Shown here piece by piece: positions 50,892-58,554 of a stretch of DNA of 64,000 nucleotides. The notes under the pieces were generated by a model, which did not search any database, was not told the origin of the DNA, and worked only from the letters and a program-made list of their open reading frames with translations. The stretch is from positions 88,930 through 152,929 of the forward strand of contig JAFUQX010000011.1 in NCBI GenBank assembly GCA_017472145.1, in the 5' to 3' direction. The position numbers and the translations under genes are program-made. Within the stretch, counting starts at the first letter, position 1. Every line of letters starts with the position of its first letter. This stretch comes from Ruminococcus sp. Its GTDB lineage: Bacteria; Bacillota; Clostridia; Oscillospirales; Ruminococcaceae.

Positions 50892-50990
50892 TTCTTTGCA
50901 CCTCGCTATGTATATTCTCTCTGTTTTGCATTTGTTAATCCAAAGAATTCAGCTCTTACGAACCGAACAGAAAATTCTGCTATTTCTATA

Positions 50991-51019
50991 ATTGTATCAT
51001 ATTTTACTATACATGTCAA
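50991..51019 (-). promoter_or_regulatory. Promoter of the GH9 cellulase gene
   Basis: On the minus strand TTGACA (51014-51019), a 17-base spacer and TACAAT (50991-50996) lie 100 bases before the start, leaving a leader of about 90 bases with GCGAGGTG as ribosome binding site. From 51020 to 51184 nothing else is seen. Confidence 0.85.
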
Positions 51020-51184
51020 CACTTAAACGTGTTTCTTGTTTGTTTTGCTGCTGCCTGAGTGGATTTCTTATCAGGCTGAATAGTCCCCTGCAGTCGTTTT
51101 TTATTATCAGAGATCATTGGGAAAGCTGTGATTATCCAAAGAAATCCAGATGATTTTACAACACAGCCATCCGGCTGCGCATAT

Positions 51185-51229
51185 GAAAAAGGGTCTGCAG
51201 CCAGAGAATTTCTCTCCGGCTGCAGACCC
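51185..51229 (-). terminator. Terminator after the DUF421 gene
   Basis: GGGTCTGCAGCC and GGCTGCAGACCC form a perfect 12-bp stem with an inner AGAGAA/TTCTCT pairing, followed on the minus strand by TTTTTCATAT. It lies 90 bases past the stop; the interval has no convincing gene. Confidence 0.88.
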
Positions 51230-51321
51230 TATAGCTTTCAATGCAGTGCACTGTCATATCCTCCAGTATACCTTCAGGGATGGTTTCACCGTCAAGGCTG
51301 TACAGAACACGGTGAAACGCA

Positions 51322-52029
51322 TCATTCAAACGGATCGAAATTCTTCTCCCCAACAGCAAACGGATAAAGAACAAGCGTATTTTCCACTGTATTCACGCAG
51401 CCCAGATAAATTTCTTTCGCCTGATGAACCCCCTGTTCCTTCAGCTTCTTTGCAAGCCATACCTCATCCTTTCCGGTTCTTCTGAGATTTTCTTTGTTGA
51501 TGTTACCATCAAGAATCACATTCACAAGAATTTCCTGCTGCACAGGATTCAGGTTCATATCCGATGGTTCCAGAGGACGATTCACCTCAACGGGCAGAAT
51601 GCTGATCGAACCGTTATACTCAAAAACAGCAGTCTGGATCTGCGACAGATCAAAATACCCCTGACTCCGGCAGTGCGTCAGAAAATCACTGATGTCGATT
51701 CTTGCTTTTTTCAGATTGTTTCTGTAAAGCTTTCCTTTGTCGAACAGTATCAGCGGTCTGCCAATGATGATTTTCCGCATTCTGGTGGATTTTCCTGTTA
51801 CAACAGAAACGAGATAGGCACTGACGCCATAAATCAGCATTGCTGCCAGCGAATGTTCAGGATTTTCCAGCTCCGTTGCAAACTCGGCCGCAATGGAACC
51901 GATGGATATGCCGATAATATAATCAAACATACTGAGCTGGGACACCTGCTTGTTTCCCATAAGCTTTGTCAGCAGAAATAAAGTGATAACGCTTGCGATC
52001 GAAGTAAGAACAATTTTGAAGATTTCCAT
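51322..52029 (-). CDS. DUF421 (YetF/YdfS-type) membrane protein
   Basis: A 235-residue protein with three hydrophobic segments in the first 85 residues (IVLTSIASVITLFLLTKLMG; FDYIIGISIGSIAAEFATEL in part; SLAAMLIYGVSAYLVSVV) and a soluble C-terminal domain. Family signatures are KLMGNKQVSQLSMFDYIIGI near 22-41 and the DUF421 core SRPLILFDKGK-like stretch (GRPLILFDKGKLYRNNLKKA near 90). In Bacillus, relatives are spore or cell-envelope proteins of poorly known function. It has its own terminator. AAAAGGAGTGCTGCT precedes the ATG. Confidence 0.9.
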   Translation of the reverse strand: MEIFKIVLTSIASVITLFLLTKLMGNKQVSQLSMFDYIIGISIGSIAAEFATELENPEHSLAAMLIYGVSAYLVSVVTGKSTRMRKIIIGRPLILFDKGKLYRNNLKKARIDISDFLTHCRSQGYFDLSQIQTAVFEYNGSISILPVEVNRPLEPSDMNLNPVQQEILVNVILDGNINKENLRRTGKDEVWLAKKLKEQGVHQAKEIYLGCVNTVENTLVLYPFAVGEKNFDPFE

Positions 52030-52081
52030 AGCAGCACTCCTTTTGGTTAGGATATGCTGTTTTGGTGCGCTTATACGGACA

Positions 52082-52114
52082 GAAGAAAAAGACCCGGAAA
52101 GTGTTCTCCGAGTC
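52082..52114 (-). terminator. Terminator upstream of the DUF421 gene
   Basis: On the minus strand GACTCGGA and TCCGGGTC pair around a short loop, followed by TTTTTCTTC. It would end a short transcript coming from about 52205, whose only frame (GTG at 52204, about 30 codons) runs into the hairpin. Confidence 0.65.
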
Positions 52115-52242
52115 TTTTATCATTGGCTGGTCCTCATCGTTGATGTCGTCCGCATATATTTCTTTGTACTCTAAATCGAAATACCAGTTATTTCTTTTTC
52201 GCACGCATTATAGACCAGAAAATAAATTAAGATACAAATAAC

Positions 52243-52277
52243 AATGCACCCTTTCACATGGTACGAAAGGGTGCATT
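52243..52277 (-). terminator. Terminator of the metallophosphoesterase operon
   Basis: AATGCACCCTTTC and GAAAGGGTGCATT form a perfect 13-bp stem around a 9-base loop, followed on the minus strand by TGTTATTTG. It follows the 66-residue gene by about 60 bases. Confidence 0.8.
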
Positions 52278-52339
52278 CCTTTATAACTTTCTTGTTCAGA
52301 GTCAATTGTTCAGAACTGCGCCAGTCTGCAAAGCCGTGC

Positions 52340-52540
52340 TCATTTTTCGTGCGGACTCTCGTAAGGACCAGAAACTGCGGCAGCCATTTTCAGCCATTTT
52401 TCGGCTTCTTCCGGTGAATCCACTATCCATTGCATAAACCGCTCTGCTGTCTCATCAACAGTAAGGTTCAGATTCTCCAGCGTTTGCAAAAGCAGTTCTT
52501 TTTCGATTTCAGACATCATAACCGTTATTGCTGTTTTCAT
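52340..52540 (-). CDS. Small protein co-transcribed with a metallophosphoesterase
   Basis: A 66-residue protein starting 8 bases after the metallophosphoesterase stop, with GAGGTGAAC as ribosome binding site. It is largely helical: KTAITVMMSEIEKELLLQTL, then ETAERFMQWIVDSPEEAEKW. The first 45 residues recall RelB/DinJ-type or other short ribbon-helix-helix antitoxin starts, but no toxin is next to it. I cannot name the family. The tight spacing suggests it works with, or is only co-expressed with, the phosphoesterase. Confidence 0.6.
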   Translation of the reverse strand: MKTAITVMMSEIEKELLLQTLENLNLTVDETAERFMQWIVDSPEEAEKWLKMAAAVSGPYESPHEK

Positions 52541-52548
52541 AGTTCACC

Positions 52549-53241
52549 TCATAAGACCTCAACGCCATGGAACAAGAAGTGCATTTTATCAACCCGCTTG
52601 TCAATATGCCAGTGTCCTATATACCACGCCTCATAATCAACTGTGTCCTCTATGGTATCCAGCCACTGTTCCGTGCTGTTGTCAACTTTGGACTGATCGA
52701 TTCCGGGCAAAAAGCACTCTGTCGGGATGTACTTGAACGGGCAAGTATGTGAAAAAACAACATCTGCTTTCTTTTCCTTGATCTGCTCCTCCACATAAGC
52801 CTTGATGGTTGGTGTCGGCTGTTCATCCGACCACCAGTGATATCCCATGCGGAGTCTGTAGAACTTATCCACGCTGTATGCACCGCCGATGACAAGACAC
52901 TGCTTGCCGTCAATATCAAAAATATCCCCATCCACTGGAAAGAGGATATTCGGAAAATCCTCCTCATACAGCACCCGGCCGCCATGCCATTCCTTTTCCT
53001 TGTAGGATGCAATATTCTGGGGACGGTTTTCATGATTGCCATGAATGCAGAAAAAGGTAGATTTCAGTGCGGACATATCTTCTTTTATAACCCTGTCCCG
53101 CAGCCGCCCTGTGTAGTTCAACGCCACATCTCCCAGAAGGACAATGATGTCCTCGGCTTCTGGCTGAAAGCTTTCAAACAATGTATAGATCGGTTCGAGT
53201 TCACCGTGGATGTCACCTGTGATGTATACCATATTTTTCAC
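52549..53241 (-). CDS. Calcineurin-like metallophosphoesterase
   Basis: A 230-residue metallophosphoesterase with the full motif set: YITGDIHGE near residue 7 (D-x-H), LLGDVALNYTG near 36 (G-D), FCIHGNHENRP near 67 (GNHE), VVFSHTCP near 162 and the final YIGHWHID near 207 (GHxH). The substrate is unknown; members include nucleases and nucleotide or protein phosphatases. It is the first gene of a two-gene unit. A promoter (53268-53296) sits just upstream, and GAGGTGAAAA precedes the ATG. Confidence 0.88.
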   Translation of the reverse strand: MKNMVYITGDIHGELEPIYTLFESFQPEAEDIIVLLGDVALNYTGRLRDRVIKEDMSALKSTFFCIHGNHENRPQNIASYKEKEWHGGRVLYEEDFPNILFPVDGDIFDIDGKQCLVIGGAYSVDKFYRLRMGYHWWSDEQPTPTIKAYVEEQIKEKKADVVFSHTCPFKYIPTECFLPGIDQSKVDNSTEQWLDTIEDTVDYEAWYIGHWHIDKRVDKMHFLFHGVEVL

Positions 53242-53267
53242 CTCGCTGATCGTTTTATATCACATCT

Positions 53268-53296
53268 ATTATACCATATTCCCGTGTATTTGTCAC
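53268..53296 (-). promoter_or_regulatory. Promoter of the metallophosphoesterase operon
   Basis: On the minus strand GTGACA (53291-53296), a 17-base spacer and TATAAT (53268-53273) precede the gene by about 27 bases. From 53297 to 53388 and from 53426 to 53561 no gene is seen. Confidence 0.75.
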
Positions 53297-53388
53297 TCGC
53301 TGAATCGTTCAAAAATGTTAATTTTCGTAAAGTCCGTATCACAGCCATAACCACCAAAAACGGCGTATGATGCAGATGTATTTTTCCT

Positions 53389-53425
53389 GGCTCTATACTA
53401 AATATTGGGGAAACCAAATAGAGCC
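53389..53425 (+). repeat. Short inverted repeat, possible insertion-sequence end remnant
   Basis: GGCTCTA (53389-53395) and TAGAGCC (53419-53425) enclose TACTAAATATTGGGGAAACC. GGCTCT ends with an AAATATTGGGG motif resemble the tips of ISL3-type insertion sequences, but there is no transposase nearby, and the match is from memory. Confidence 0.3.
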
Positions 53426-53561
53426 TACAGAATAAAAGGAAAAAGCAAAAAATGGGGAATACCTCCTGTAACCATGAAAGTAAGCACCGCAGCAATGTTA
53501 TACACCGATTTCGTGTCAGCTGACGGAAAATTTCTTCCAGATAACGAAACAAATCACAACG

Positions 53562-53604
53562 AAAAAGGCTGTATTTCGTGATTTTCACGAAATACAGCCT
53601 TTTT
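53562..53604 (-). terminator. Terminator of the tRNA-Leu/tRNA-Ser unit
   Basis: AAAAAGGCTGTATTTCGTG and CACGAAATACAGCCTTTTT form a perfect 19-bp stem around ATTTT. It can work in both directions, and lies 5 bases past the tRNA-Ser CCA end. Confidence 0.93.
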
Positions 53605-53608
53605 ACTC

Positions 53609-53700
53609 TGGCGGACAGAGAGGGATTCGAACCCTCGATACGCTATTAACGTATACACGAGTTCCAGTCGTGCGCCTTAGACCAGCTCAGCCATCTGTCC
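53609..53700 (-). tRNA. tRNA-Ser (GGA)
   Basis: Acceptor arms GGACAGA and TCTGTCC, discriminator G and an encoded CCA. The anticodon loop CTGGAAC gives GGA. A long variable arm (TATACG...CGTATC) and the T loop GGGTTCGAATCCC are present. Length with CCA is 92 bases. It reads UCC/UCU codons. Confidence 0.95.
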
Positions 53701-53746
53701 GCATATTGAGTTATTGCAAGCATCCGAATGAACAGGATGTTTGAAT

Positions 53747-53833
53747 TGGTGCGAGTGACGGGACTTGAACCCACACGTCGTTTCCGACACTAGCACCTCA
53801 AGCTAGCCTGTCTGCCTATTCCAGCACACTCGC
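53747..53833 (-). tRNA. tRNA-Leu (GAG)
   Basis: Acceptor arms GCGAGTG and CACTCGC, discriminator A and encoded CCA. The anticodon stem CTAGC/GCTAG holds the loop TTGAGGT, anticodon GAG. A long variable arm (TGTCGGAAACGACG) and T loop GGTTCAAGTCC are present. Length with CCA is 87 bases. Confidence 0.95.
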
Positions 53834-53928
53834 ATCGACTTGCAACTTGATTATTATAGCACATTTTACTGTAGTTGTCAAGTGCTTTTTCAGATTTTTT
53901 TGAAAAAAGCAGGTGATTTCTCCGCATG

Positions 53929-53963
53929 AAAAAGCGATGCAGTCTGCTGGCTGCATCGCTTTT
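53929..53963 (-). terminator. Terminator after the spoIIP-linked small gene
   Basis: AAAGCGATGCAG and CTGCATCGCTTT form a 12-bp stem around TCTGCTGG; the minus strand then has TTTCATG and a T-rich stretch. Confidence 0.8.
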
Positions 53964-53967
53964 CCGA

Positions 53968-54279
53968 TTATGCAGGGATATATGTCTCTAATAATACCGC
54001 TGTACCCAGCAGAACCGGGTCTGCCATCGCATAGAGCAAGGACTGCATTTCTTTTGACTGCATAGGTGACAGATCAAATTCCGCCGAGTTTCCCAACACA
54101 GCAATTTCCAGCTTGCTTCTGGATTCCATCCGCACCTGGGCCATGGCGGTTTCTGCCTGATGCAGCCGGTTTCCCGATTCTGCCGAAACCTGAATCCATC
54201 CCAGAATTCCTGCATTCAGGATTAGGTAGGCCAGTATGGTGCGGATGATCCTTCTGCCAGGATGTCTTTTTTTCTCCAT
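53968..54279 (-). CDS. Small membrane protein downstream of spoIIP
   Basis: A 103-residue protein starting at 54279 (MEKKRHPGRRIIR), behind AGCAGGAGGATTT; a longer in-frame start at 54348 would overlap spoIIP and is not used. A basic N-terminus is followed by one hydrophobic segment (TILAYLILNAGILGWI, about residues 14-30) and a helical outer part (ESGNRLHQAETAMAQVRMES). The last 30 residues are mixed (SPMQSKEMQSLLYAMADPVL). I do not recognise the family. It follows spoIIP by 13 bases, so it is probably made in the same sporulation transcript and placed in the membrane. Confidence 0.6.
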   Translation of the reverse strand: MEKKRHPGRRIIRTILAYLILNAGILGWIQVSAESGNRLHQAETAMAQVRMESRSKLEIAVLGNSAEFDLSPMQSKEMQSLLYAMADPVLLGTAVLLETYIPA

Positions 54280-54292
54280 AAATCCTCCTGCT

Positions 54293-55423
54293 TCAGTGCA
54301 GATCAAGCAGTACCTGTACCAGTGCATCTCCGAAAAGCGCACCTGCATATAAGGCCTGATCCAATGTACTTCCGTGTGAGCCTACCTCGATCAGCAGGCT
54401 TCCTGTAGTCAGATTCTGATTGTATCGCCGATAGTCAAAGAGAATCGGCCTTGTCAGCCCCGGATACATGCTCTCCATCTGCTCCTGCAGCCGGCATGCA
54501 AACCGGAAGTTGAACATGTAATTCGGCATATCCAGCGTGCCGTCATCACATCCGGAGATGATCATCACCTGTGCGGCCTCCTTACCATTGATTTCAGCGA
54601 TAGGCTGCGTGATGGAGGTCTCCGTTCCAATGGCATCCCTGTGGATATCCAGCACCACCTTTATACTGGGATATTCCTCCAGAATCGTCTTTACAGTCTC
54701 TGCACTGCGTTCATAAGCACCATTATAGGAGGGATAGTCATGAACCGCCTCGCTGTGGATCACGCCGATTCCGGCCTCACGAAGCTTATCCGCAATGACC
54801 TCTCCCACCGCAACCACATTCTTGCTGTTGTCTGTGGTACGGTAGTTGAAGGTGGGGTCAAAGGTGCTTCGGACATATGGCTCATAGGATTCTGTGGTAT
54901 GGGTGTGCATGATGAGCACCTGAGGCTCTTCGTTGACAGAGATCCTGAATGCCGGAATCAGGGTGCATTCATCCAGCAGAACACGATTTTCCAGCTCTGT
55001 GTAATTTGCGATCTGTCCGGCCGTGGGGAGGGAGAGAAACTTCGTGCCATTATAAGGGCCAAGCGTCGTCCGGATGATTTCCGTCTGGTCGCTGACATTC
55101 CACTCCTCCGGGTAAGGCTTTTCTTCGGTATCTGTATCTTCCGCCGGCTGTGATTCTTCCGGTTCAGAGACACTTCCGGCCTGCACCTCCTGTGCTTCGT
55201 TATCCAGCGGATTCCACGCTTCTTCCTGTAGATCCACATAGGCCTCGTTGTGTACATTTCCATAGCTCAGGGCATTGGCCGAGAGATTCTGCTTCTGCTG
55301 TGTATTGCTTTTGAAATGGCTGAAAGCAGTTCCGGTAAGAACAGCTGCGGCCAGTACACTGCAAAGAGCAAGCCGTCTGGCCCGGGAGCGTTTGATTTCA
55401 CGTCGGGATCGCATTTTTCTCAT
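54293..55423 (-). CDS. spoIIP: Stage II sporulation protein P
   Basis: A 376-residue SpoIIP, a peptidoglycan hydrolase that, with SpoIID and SpoIIM, drives engulfment of the forespore. A basic tail and a membrane segment (residues about 15-30) are followed by a Ser/Glu-rich linker and the amidase/endopeptidase domain from about 150. Family motifs: LIMHTHTTESYEPY near 170 (metal-binding His), VHDYPSYNGAYERS near 232, and VVLDIHRDAIG near 258. SpoIIP presence indicates that the organism, or a recent ancestor, formed endospores. A terminator lies between it and metAA upstream. Confidence 0.93.
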   Translation of the reverse strand: MRKMRSRREIKRSRARRLALCSVLAAAVLTGTAFSHFKSNTQQKQNLSANALSYGNVHNEAYVDLQEEAWNPLDNEAQEVQAGSVSEPEESQPAEDTDTEEKPYPEEWNVSDQTEIIRTTLGPYNGTKFLSLPTAGQIANYTELENRVLLDECTLIPAFRISVNEEPQVLIMHTHTTESYEPYVRSTFDPTFNYRTTDNSKNVVAVGEVIADKLREAGIGVIHSEAVHDYPSYNGAYERSAETVKTILEEYPSIKVVLDIHRDAIGTETSITQPIAEINGKEAAQVMIISGCDDGTLDMPNYMFNFRFACRLQEQMESMYPGLTRPILFDYRRYNQNLTTGSLLIEVGSHGSTLDQALYAGALFGDALVQVLLDLH

Positions 55424-55492
55424 TCCATCACCTCATTATGATATCCGTTATGGTTCAGTTTATGCAGGTGATTTCCAGGTTATGAGTGAATC

Positions 55493-55526
55493 AAAAAAAG
55501 AGCTGCCGCAATTCACATGCAGCAGC
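55493..55526 (-). terminator. Terminator after metAA
   Basis: GCTGCTGCA and TGCGGCAGC pair with one mismatch on the minus strand, followed by TCTTTTTTT. It lies 50 bases after the metAA stop and separates it from spoIIP. Confidence 0.8.
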
Positions 55527-55577
55527 CCGGTTTTAAATCCCATCACGGAAGGGGAGATCAGGACGATTTACAATGTT

Positions 55578-56525
55578 TTACAGCCCGGCTTCCCAGTCCC
55601 AGTTATACAGCTCCAGCTGTTTCAGGTCGTAGGGCGTCAGCTGGTAAACACAGTGGTTGATCCAGTTGGAGAACAGCAGGTTTGCACTGCATCCCCACGT
55701 GTACAGTGGCTCTTTTTCAGGATCGTCCTCCGGGAAATAGTTGTGGGGCAGATGGATATCAATACCCTTGGCCACATCACGGAGATATTCCTCCTTCAGC
55801 GTGTTCCGGTCATATTCAAAATGTCCCGTTACAAAATACTGCCGGCCGTTGTGATGGGCGGCAATATGGACACCAGCCAGCTCCGACTCGGTCAGAATGC
55901 GCAGGCTATCGACCTTTTCAATATCTTCCCGGTGCACCTCAGACAGACGGGAGTGGGGCGCATAGAATACATCATCAAAGCCCCTGAGCAACTGAACATT
56001 CTTCATCATGACTGTATGCGGAAAGACGCCGAACATTTTTTGAGGCAGGTCATACTTGGGAATGCCGTAGTGATAATACAGCCCGGCCAGAGCTGCCCAG
56101 CAGACATGCATGGTGGAAAATACGTGGGTCTTTGTCCACTCCATGATCTCCTGGATCTCGTCCCAGTAGTCCACCTCCTCATAGTCCAGATGCTCCACCG
56201 GTGCACCGGTAATGATACATCCGTCATAGTAGTTATTCCGAATTTCATCAAAGGTTCGGTAGAAGGTGTCCAGATGGGTCTGGGCCGTATTTTTGCTGAC
56301 ATGGCTTGCGATTTGCAGAAATTCAATATTCACCTGAATGGGCGTATTGCTCAGCAGGCGCAGAAACTGGCATTCTGTTTCAATTTTTTTCGGCATGAGG
56401 TTCAGGATCAGCACACGCAGGGGGCGTATATCCTGATGGGACGCACGGACATTGTCCATGACAAAAATATTCTCCTCAGCAAGTGTCTGAAATGCCGGCA
56501 GATCCGGCGAAATACAAATTGGCAT
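55578..56525 (-). CDS. metAA: Homoserine O-acetyltransferase (MetA fold)
   Basis: A 315-residue MetA-fold acyltransferase in methionine synthesis. With the start at 56525 (MPICISPDLP, AAAGGAGAC upstream; the longer start at 56558 is not used), Cys142 in MHVCWAALAG falls on the catalytic Cys and Glu111 in ITGAPVEHLD on the residue that decides the acyl donor. Glu at 111 goes with acetyl-CoA, Gly with succinyl-CoA; so this is probably an acetyltransferase, although named succinyltransferase in many databases. The catalytic His-Glu pair is in VTGHFEYD near 235. No SAM riboswitch or S-box is visible in its short leader. Confidence 0.92.
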   Translation of the reverse strand: MPICISPDLPAFQTLAEENIFVMDNVRASHQDIRPLRVLILNLMPKKIETECQFLRLLSNTPIQVNIEFLQIASHVSKNTAQTHLDTFYRTFDEIRNNYYDGCIITGAPVEHLDYEEVDYWDEIQEIMEWTKTHVFSTMHVCWAALAGLYYHYGIPKYDLPQKMFGVFPHTVMMKNVQLLRGFDDVFYAPHSRLSEVHREDIEKVDSLRILTESELAGVHIAAHHNGRQYFVTGHFEYDRNTLKEEYLRDVAKGIDIHLPHNYFPEDDPEKEPLYTWGCSANLLFSNWINHCVYQLTPYDLKQLELYNWDWEAGL

Positions 56526-56556
56526 AAAGCCTGTCTCCTTTCTTTGAATATATCTC

Positions 56557-56600
56557 AATCAAGCAGGCGTTTCCGAAAAATAAGAAACGCCTGCTTTCCT
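56557..56600 (-). terminator. Terminator after rluB
   Basis: AAGCAGGCGTTTC and GAAACGCCTGCTT form a perfect 13-bp stem. On the minus strand it follows the rluB stop directly; the T run is weak (TTGATT), but the stem is strong. Confidence 0.75.
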
Positions 56601-57331
56601 TAATTTTCTTTACCGATGGCATTGCGGATGGCCCGCAGCTCCTCGGCCGTCAGGTCACGGTATGTACCCGGCTTCATCATGCCCAGCTTCAGCGGACCGA
56701 TGCTGACGCGGCGCAGACGGGCTACCTCCAGTCCCAGAGACTCACACATGCGGCGGATCTGACGGTTGCGGCCCTCCTGAATGGACATGAGCAGCACCAC
56801 ACGGCCAGGCTCTCGGGTCTTGACGACCACGTTGGCCGGCAGCGTTTTACGGCCATCCAGCTCAATGCCGCTGGCCAGAGCCACCAGCTGGTCCTCCGTG
56901 ATATCCGGGCGGATGGTAACACGATAGGTCTTTGTAATATGGCGGCTGGGATGCATGATATCATTTGCAAATTTGCCGTCATTGGTCAGCAGCAGCAGAC
57001 CCTCGGAGTCCTTATCCAGGCGTCCGATGGGATACACACGCTCTTCCACATCTGTAAGCAGATCCATGACGCAGCGGCGCTCCAGCTCATCAGAGGTGGT
57101 CGTAACATAGCCTCTGGGCTTATAGAGCATAATATAGCGGTAGGACTTCTTCCGGGAGAGATAAACACGCTCACCGGACACCGTGATCAGATCCTGATAG
57201 GTGGCCTTGTCACCCAGCTTTACAGGATGGCCATTGAGCTTGACCTTTCCGGCTTCGATAAGTGCTTCCGCCTTTCTGCGGGAGCAGTAGCCGGCATCAG
57301 CCAGCAGCTTTTGAATTCTGATTTTTTCCAA
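56600..57331 (-). CDS. rluB: Pseudouridine synthase, RsuA/RluB family
   Basis: A 243-residue rRNA pseudouridine synthase. The S4 RNA-binding domain (residues 3-48) begins IRIQKLLADAGYCSRRKAEAL. The catalytic motif is IGRLDKDSEGLLLLTNDG near 98-115, with the catalytic Asp in GRLDKDSEG. Later segments are HPSRHITKTYRV and the end EGRNRQIRRMCESLGL. RluB modifies 23S rRNA near position 2605, RsuA 16S rRNA; this length and the Firmicute context favour RluB, but the two are hard to tell apart. It follows dacF by 15 bases, as in the B. subtilis scpA-scpB-dacB-rluB region. Confidence 0.9.
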   Translation of the reverse strand: MEKIRIQKLLADAGYCSRRKAEALIEAGKVKLNGHPVKLGDKATYQDLITVSGERVYLSRKKSYRYIMLYKPRGYVTTTSDELERRCVMDLLTDVEERVYPIGRLDKDSEGLLLLTNDGKFANDIMHPSRHITKTYRVTIRPDITEDQLVALASGIELDGRKTLPANVVVKTREPGRVVLLMSIQEGRNRQIRRMCESLGLEVARLRRVSIGPLKLGMMKPGTYRDLTAEELRAIRNAIGKEN

Positions 57332-57346
57332 AATATTCTCCTTCGT

Positions 57347-58492
57347 TTATATAGATTCGATTCCGAGAAAAGCCTTTAGCTTCCTTAGAATTGCACTTAT
57401 TTTTGTTTCCTTCTTTTCTGCATATTCCACTGCTTCTGCGGCGTAAAGGGGCTGACGGGAGACCTCGAACCCATTGCAGTAATACACCAGCTCTGCCGCA
57501 ATGCGCCCCTTTTCCACAGGTGCATACAGCAGGGGAGCGGTCTCCACTTCCCATCGCACTGCGGGGCTTTCTGTACCTATAGTGCCGTAGGTGACCTCCT
57601 CCTCTGCATAGACCGGCACGCTCTCTGCTGTGCCGCCTGCGACCGGGAGGGTAATACTCTGTGGCAGCGGGGCGGTCTGTGCAGTCACACAGGAAAAGGC
57701 TGCATCATAAAGCCGTGTATGATCGTTCCAGTCATCCTTATCATTCAGAGTAATGCAGATGAGGGTCACGCCATTTCTTTCGCAGGCCGAAACAAGGCAT
57801 CGTCCGGCTTCGTCCGTAAATCCGGTTTTTACGCCGATGACGCCATCGCAGGAGGTCAGCAGCTTGTTTGAATTCTCGAGCCACCGGTCATAGGGAGGAT
57901 TCCCAAAGCATACCTTTGCACGGCTCTGGGAGCAGATCTCCCGGAACTCCTCGTTCTGAAGGGCCGCAGCAGTCAGCAGAGCCATGTCATAGGCCGTGGA
58001 ATAATGCTGCTCATCATGGAGTCCCGACGGGGTGACAAAATGAGTCTGGGTCATGCCGATTTCAGCGGCACGGGCGTTCATCCTGTCTGCAAAGGCTGCA
58101 TAGCTTCCGGCGATCCGTACGGCGGTCGCTCCGGCTGCATCATTACCTGATGGCAGCAGCATGCCGTAGCAGAGCGCACGCTTGGTTACGATATCACCTT
58201 CCACCAGTCCCATGGAAGAACCCTCTACCTGGATGGCCTCGGAATCCACCATAAACTGCGTATCCAGATCGCCGCTTTCCAGACAGAGCAGAGCGGACAT
58301 GATTTTTGTGGTGCTGGCCATGGGCAGCTCCATACGGGAATTGCCCTCGTAAATAACCGAGCGTGAGGCCGCTTCCATTACAATAAAGGCCTTGGCTGAT
58401 ACAGACGGAGCGGCTTCCAGTGCCTCACAGGGTACAATAAAGCTCACCAGCAGGATACAGCAGGTGCAGATAAGGGAAAAAAGTTGTTTCAT
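57347..58492 (-). CDS. dacF: D-alanyl-D-alanine carboxypeptidase, DacF/DacB type (S11)
   Basis: A 381-residue penicillin-binding protein that removes the terminal D-alanine of peptidoglycan. Residues 1-26 are a signal peptide (hydrophobic ICTCCILLVSFIVPCEA). The three active-site motifs are complete: SxxK in MASTTKIMSA (Ser60, Lys63), SGN in LLPSGNDAAG near 115, and KTG in GVKTGFTDEAG near 217. A beta-rich C-terminal domain follows and a short hydrophobic/amphipathic tail may anchor it. It sits in a sporulation-linked run with gerW and scpAB, so cortex or vegetative wall trimming are both possible. Confidence 0.92.
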   Translation of the reverse strand: MKQLFSLICTCCILLVSFIVPCEALEAAPSVSAKAFIVMEAASRSVIYEGNSRMELPMASTTKIMSALLCLESGDLDTQFMVDSEAIQVEGSSMGLVEGDIVTKRALCYGMLLPSGNDAAGATAVRIAGSYAAFADRMNARAAEIGMTQTHFVTPSGLHDEQHYSTAYDMALLTAAALQNEEFREICSQSRAKVCFGNPPYDRWLENSNKLLTSCDGVIGVKTGFTDEAGRCLVSACERNGVTLICITLNDKDDWNDHTRLYDAAFSCVTAQTAPLPQSITLPVAGGTAESVPVYAEEEVTYGTIGTESPAVRWEVETAPLLYAPVEKGRIAAELVYYCNGFEVSRQPLYAAEAVEYAEKKETKISAILRKLKAFLGIESI

Positions 58493-58554
58493 AGAGAACC
58501 TCCGGCAGAGTAATACAATTTTTATACTGTATGAGCATGGCCGGAGATTTATGT

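Noticed and set aside
51156-51374. A 72-codon minus-strand frame after the DUF421 gene
   Set aside because: It overlaps the DUF421 end and continues through a perfect 12-bp terminator stem; no start signal.
51923-52204. A 93-codon minus-strand frame starting with GTG at 52204
   Set aside because: Only about the first 30 codons look protein-like, the frame runs through a terminator hairpin and then into the DUF421 gene in another frame; no good ribosome binding site.
53238-53588. A 116-codon minus-strand frame upstream of the metallophosphoesterase
   Set aside because: It crosses the promoter and part of a terminator, and the peptide is rich in Leu, Phe and Cys without a family-like pattern.
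56526-56560. A SAM riboswitch in front of metAA
   Set aside because: The leader is under 40 bases after the preceding terminator and lacks the S-box core.
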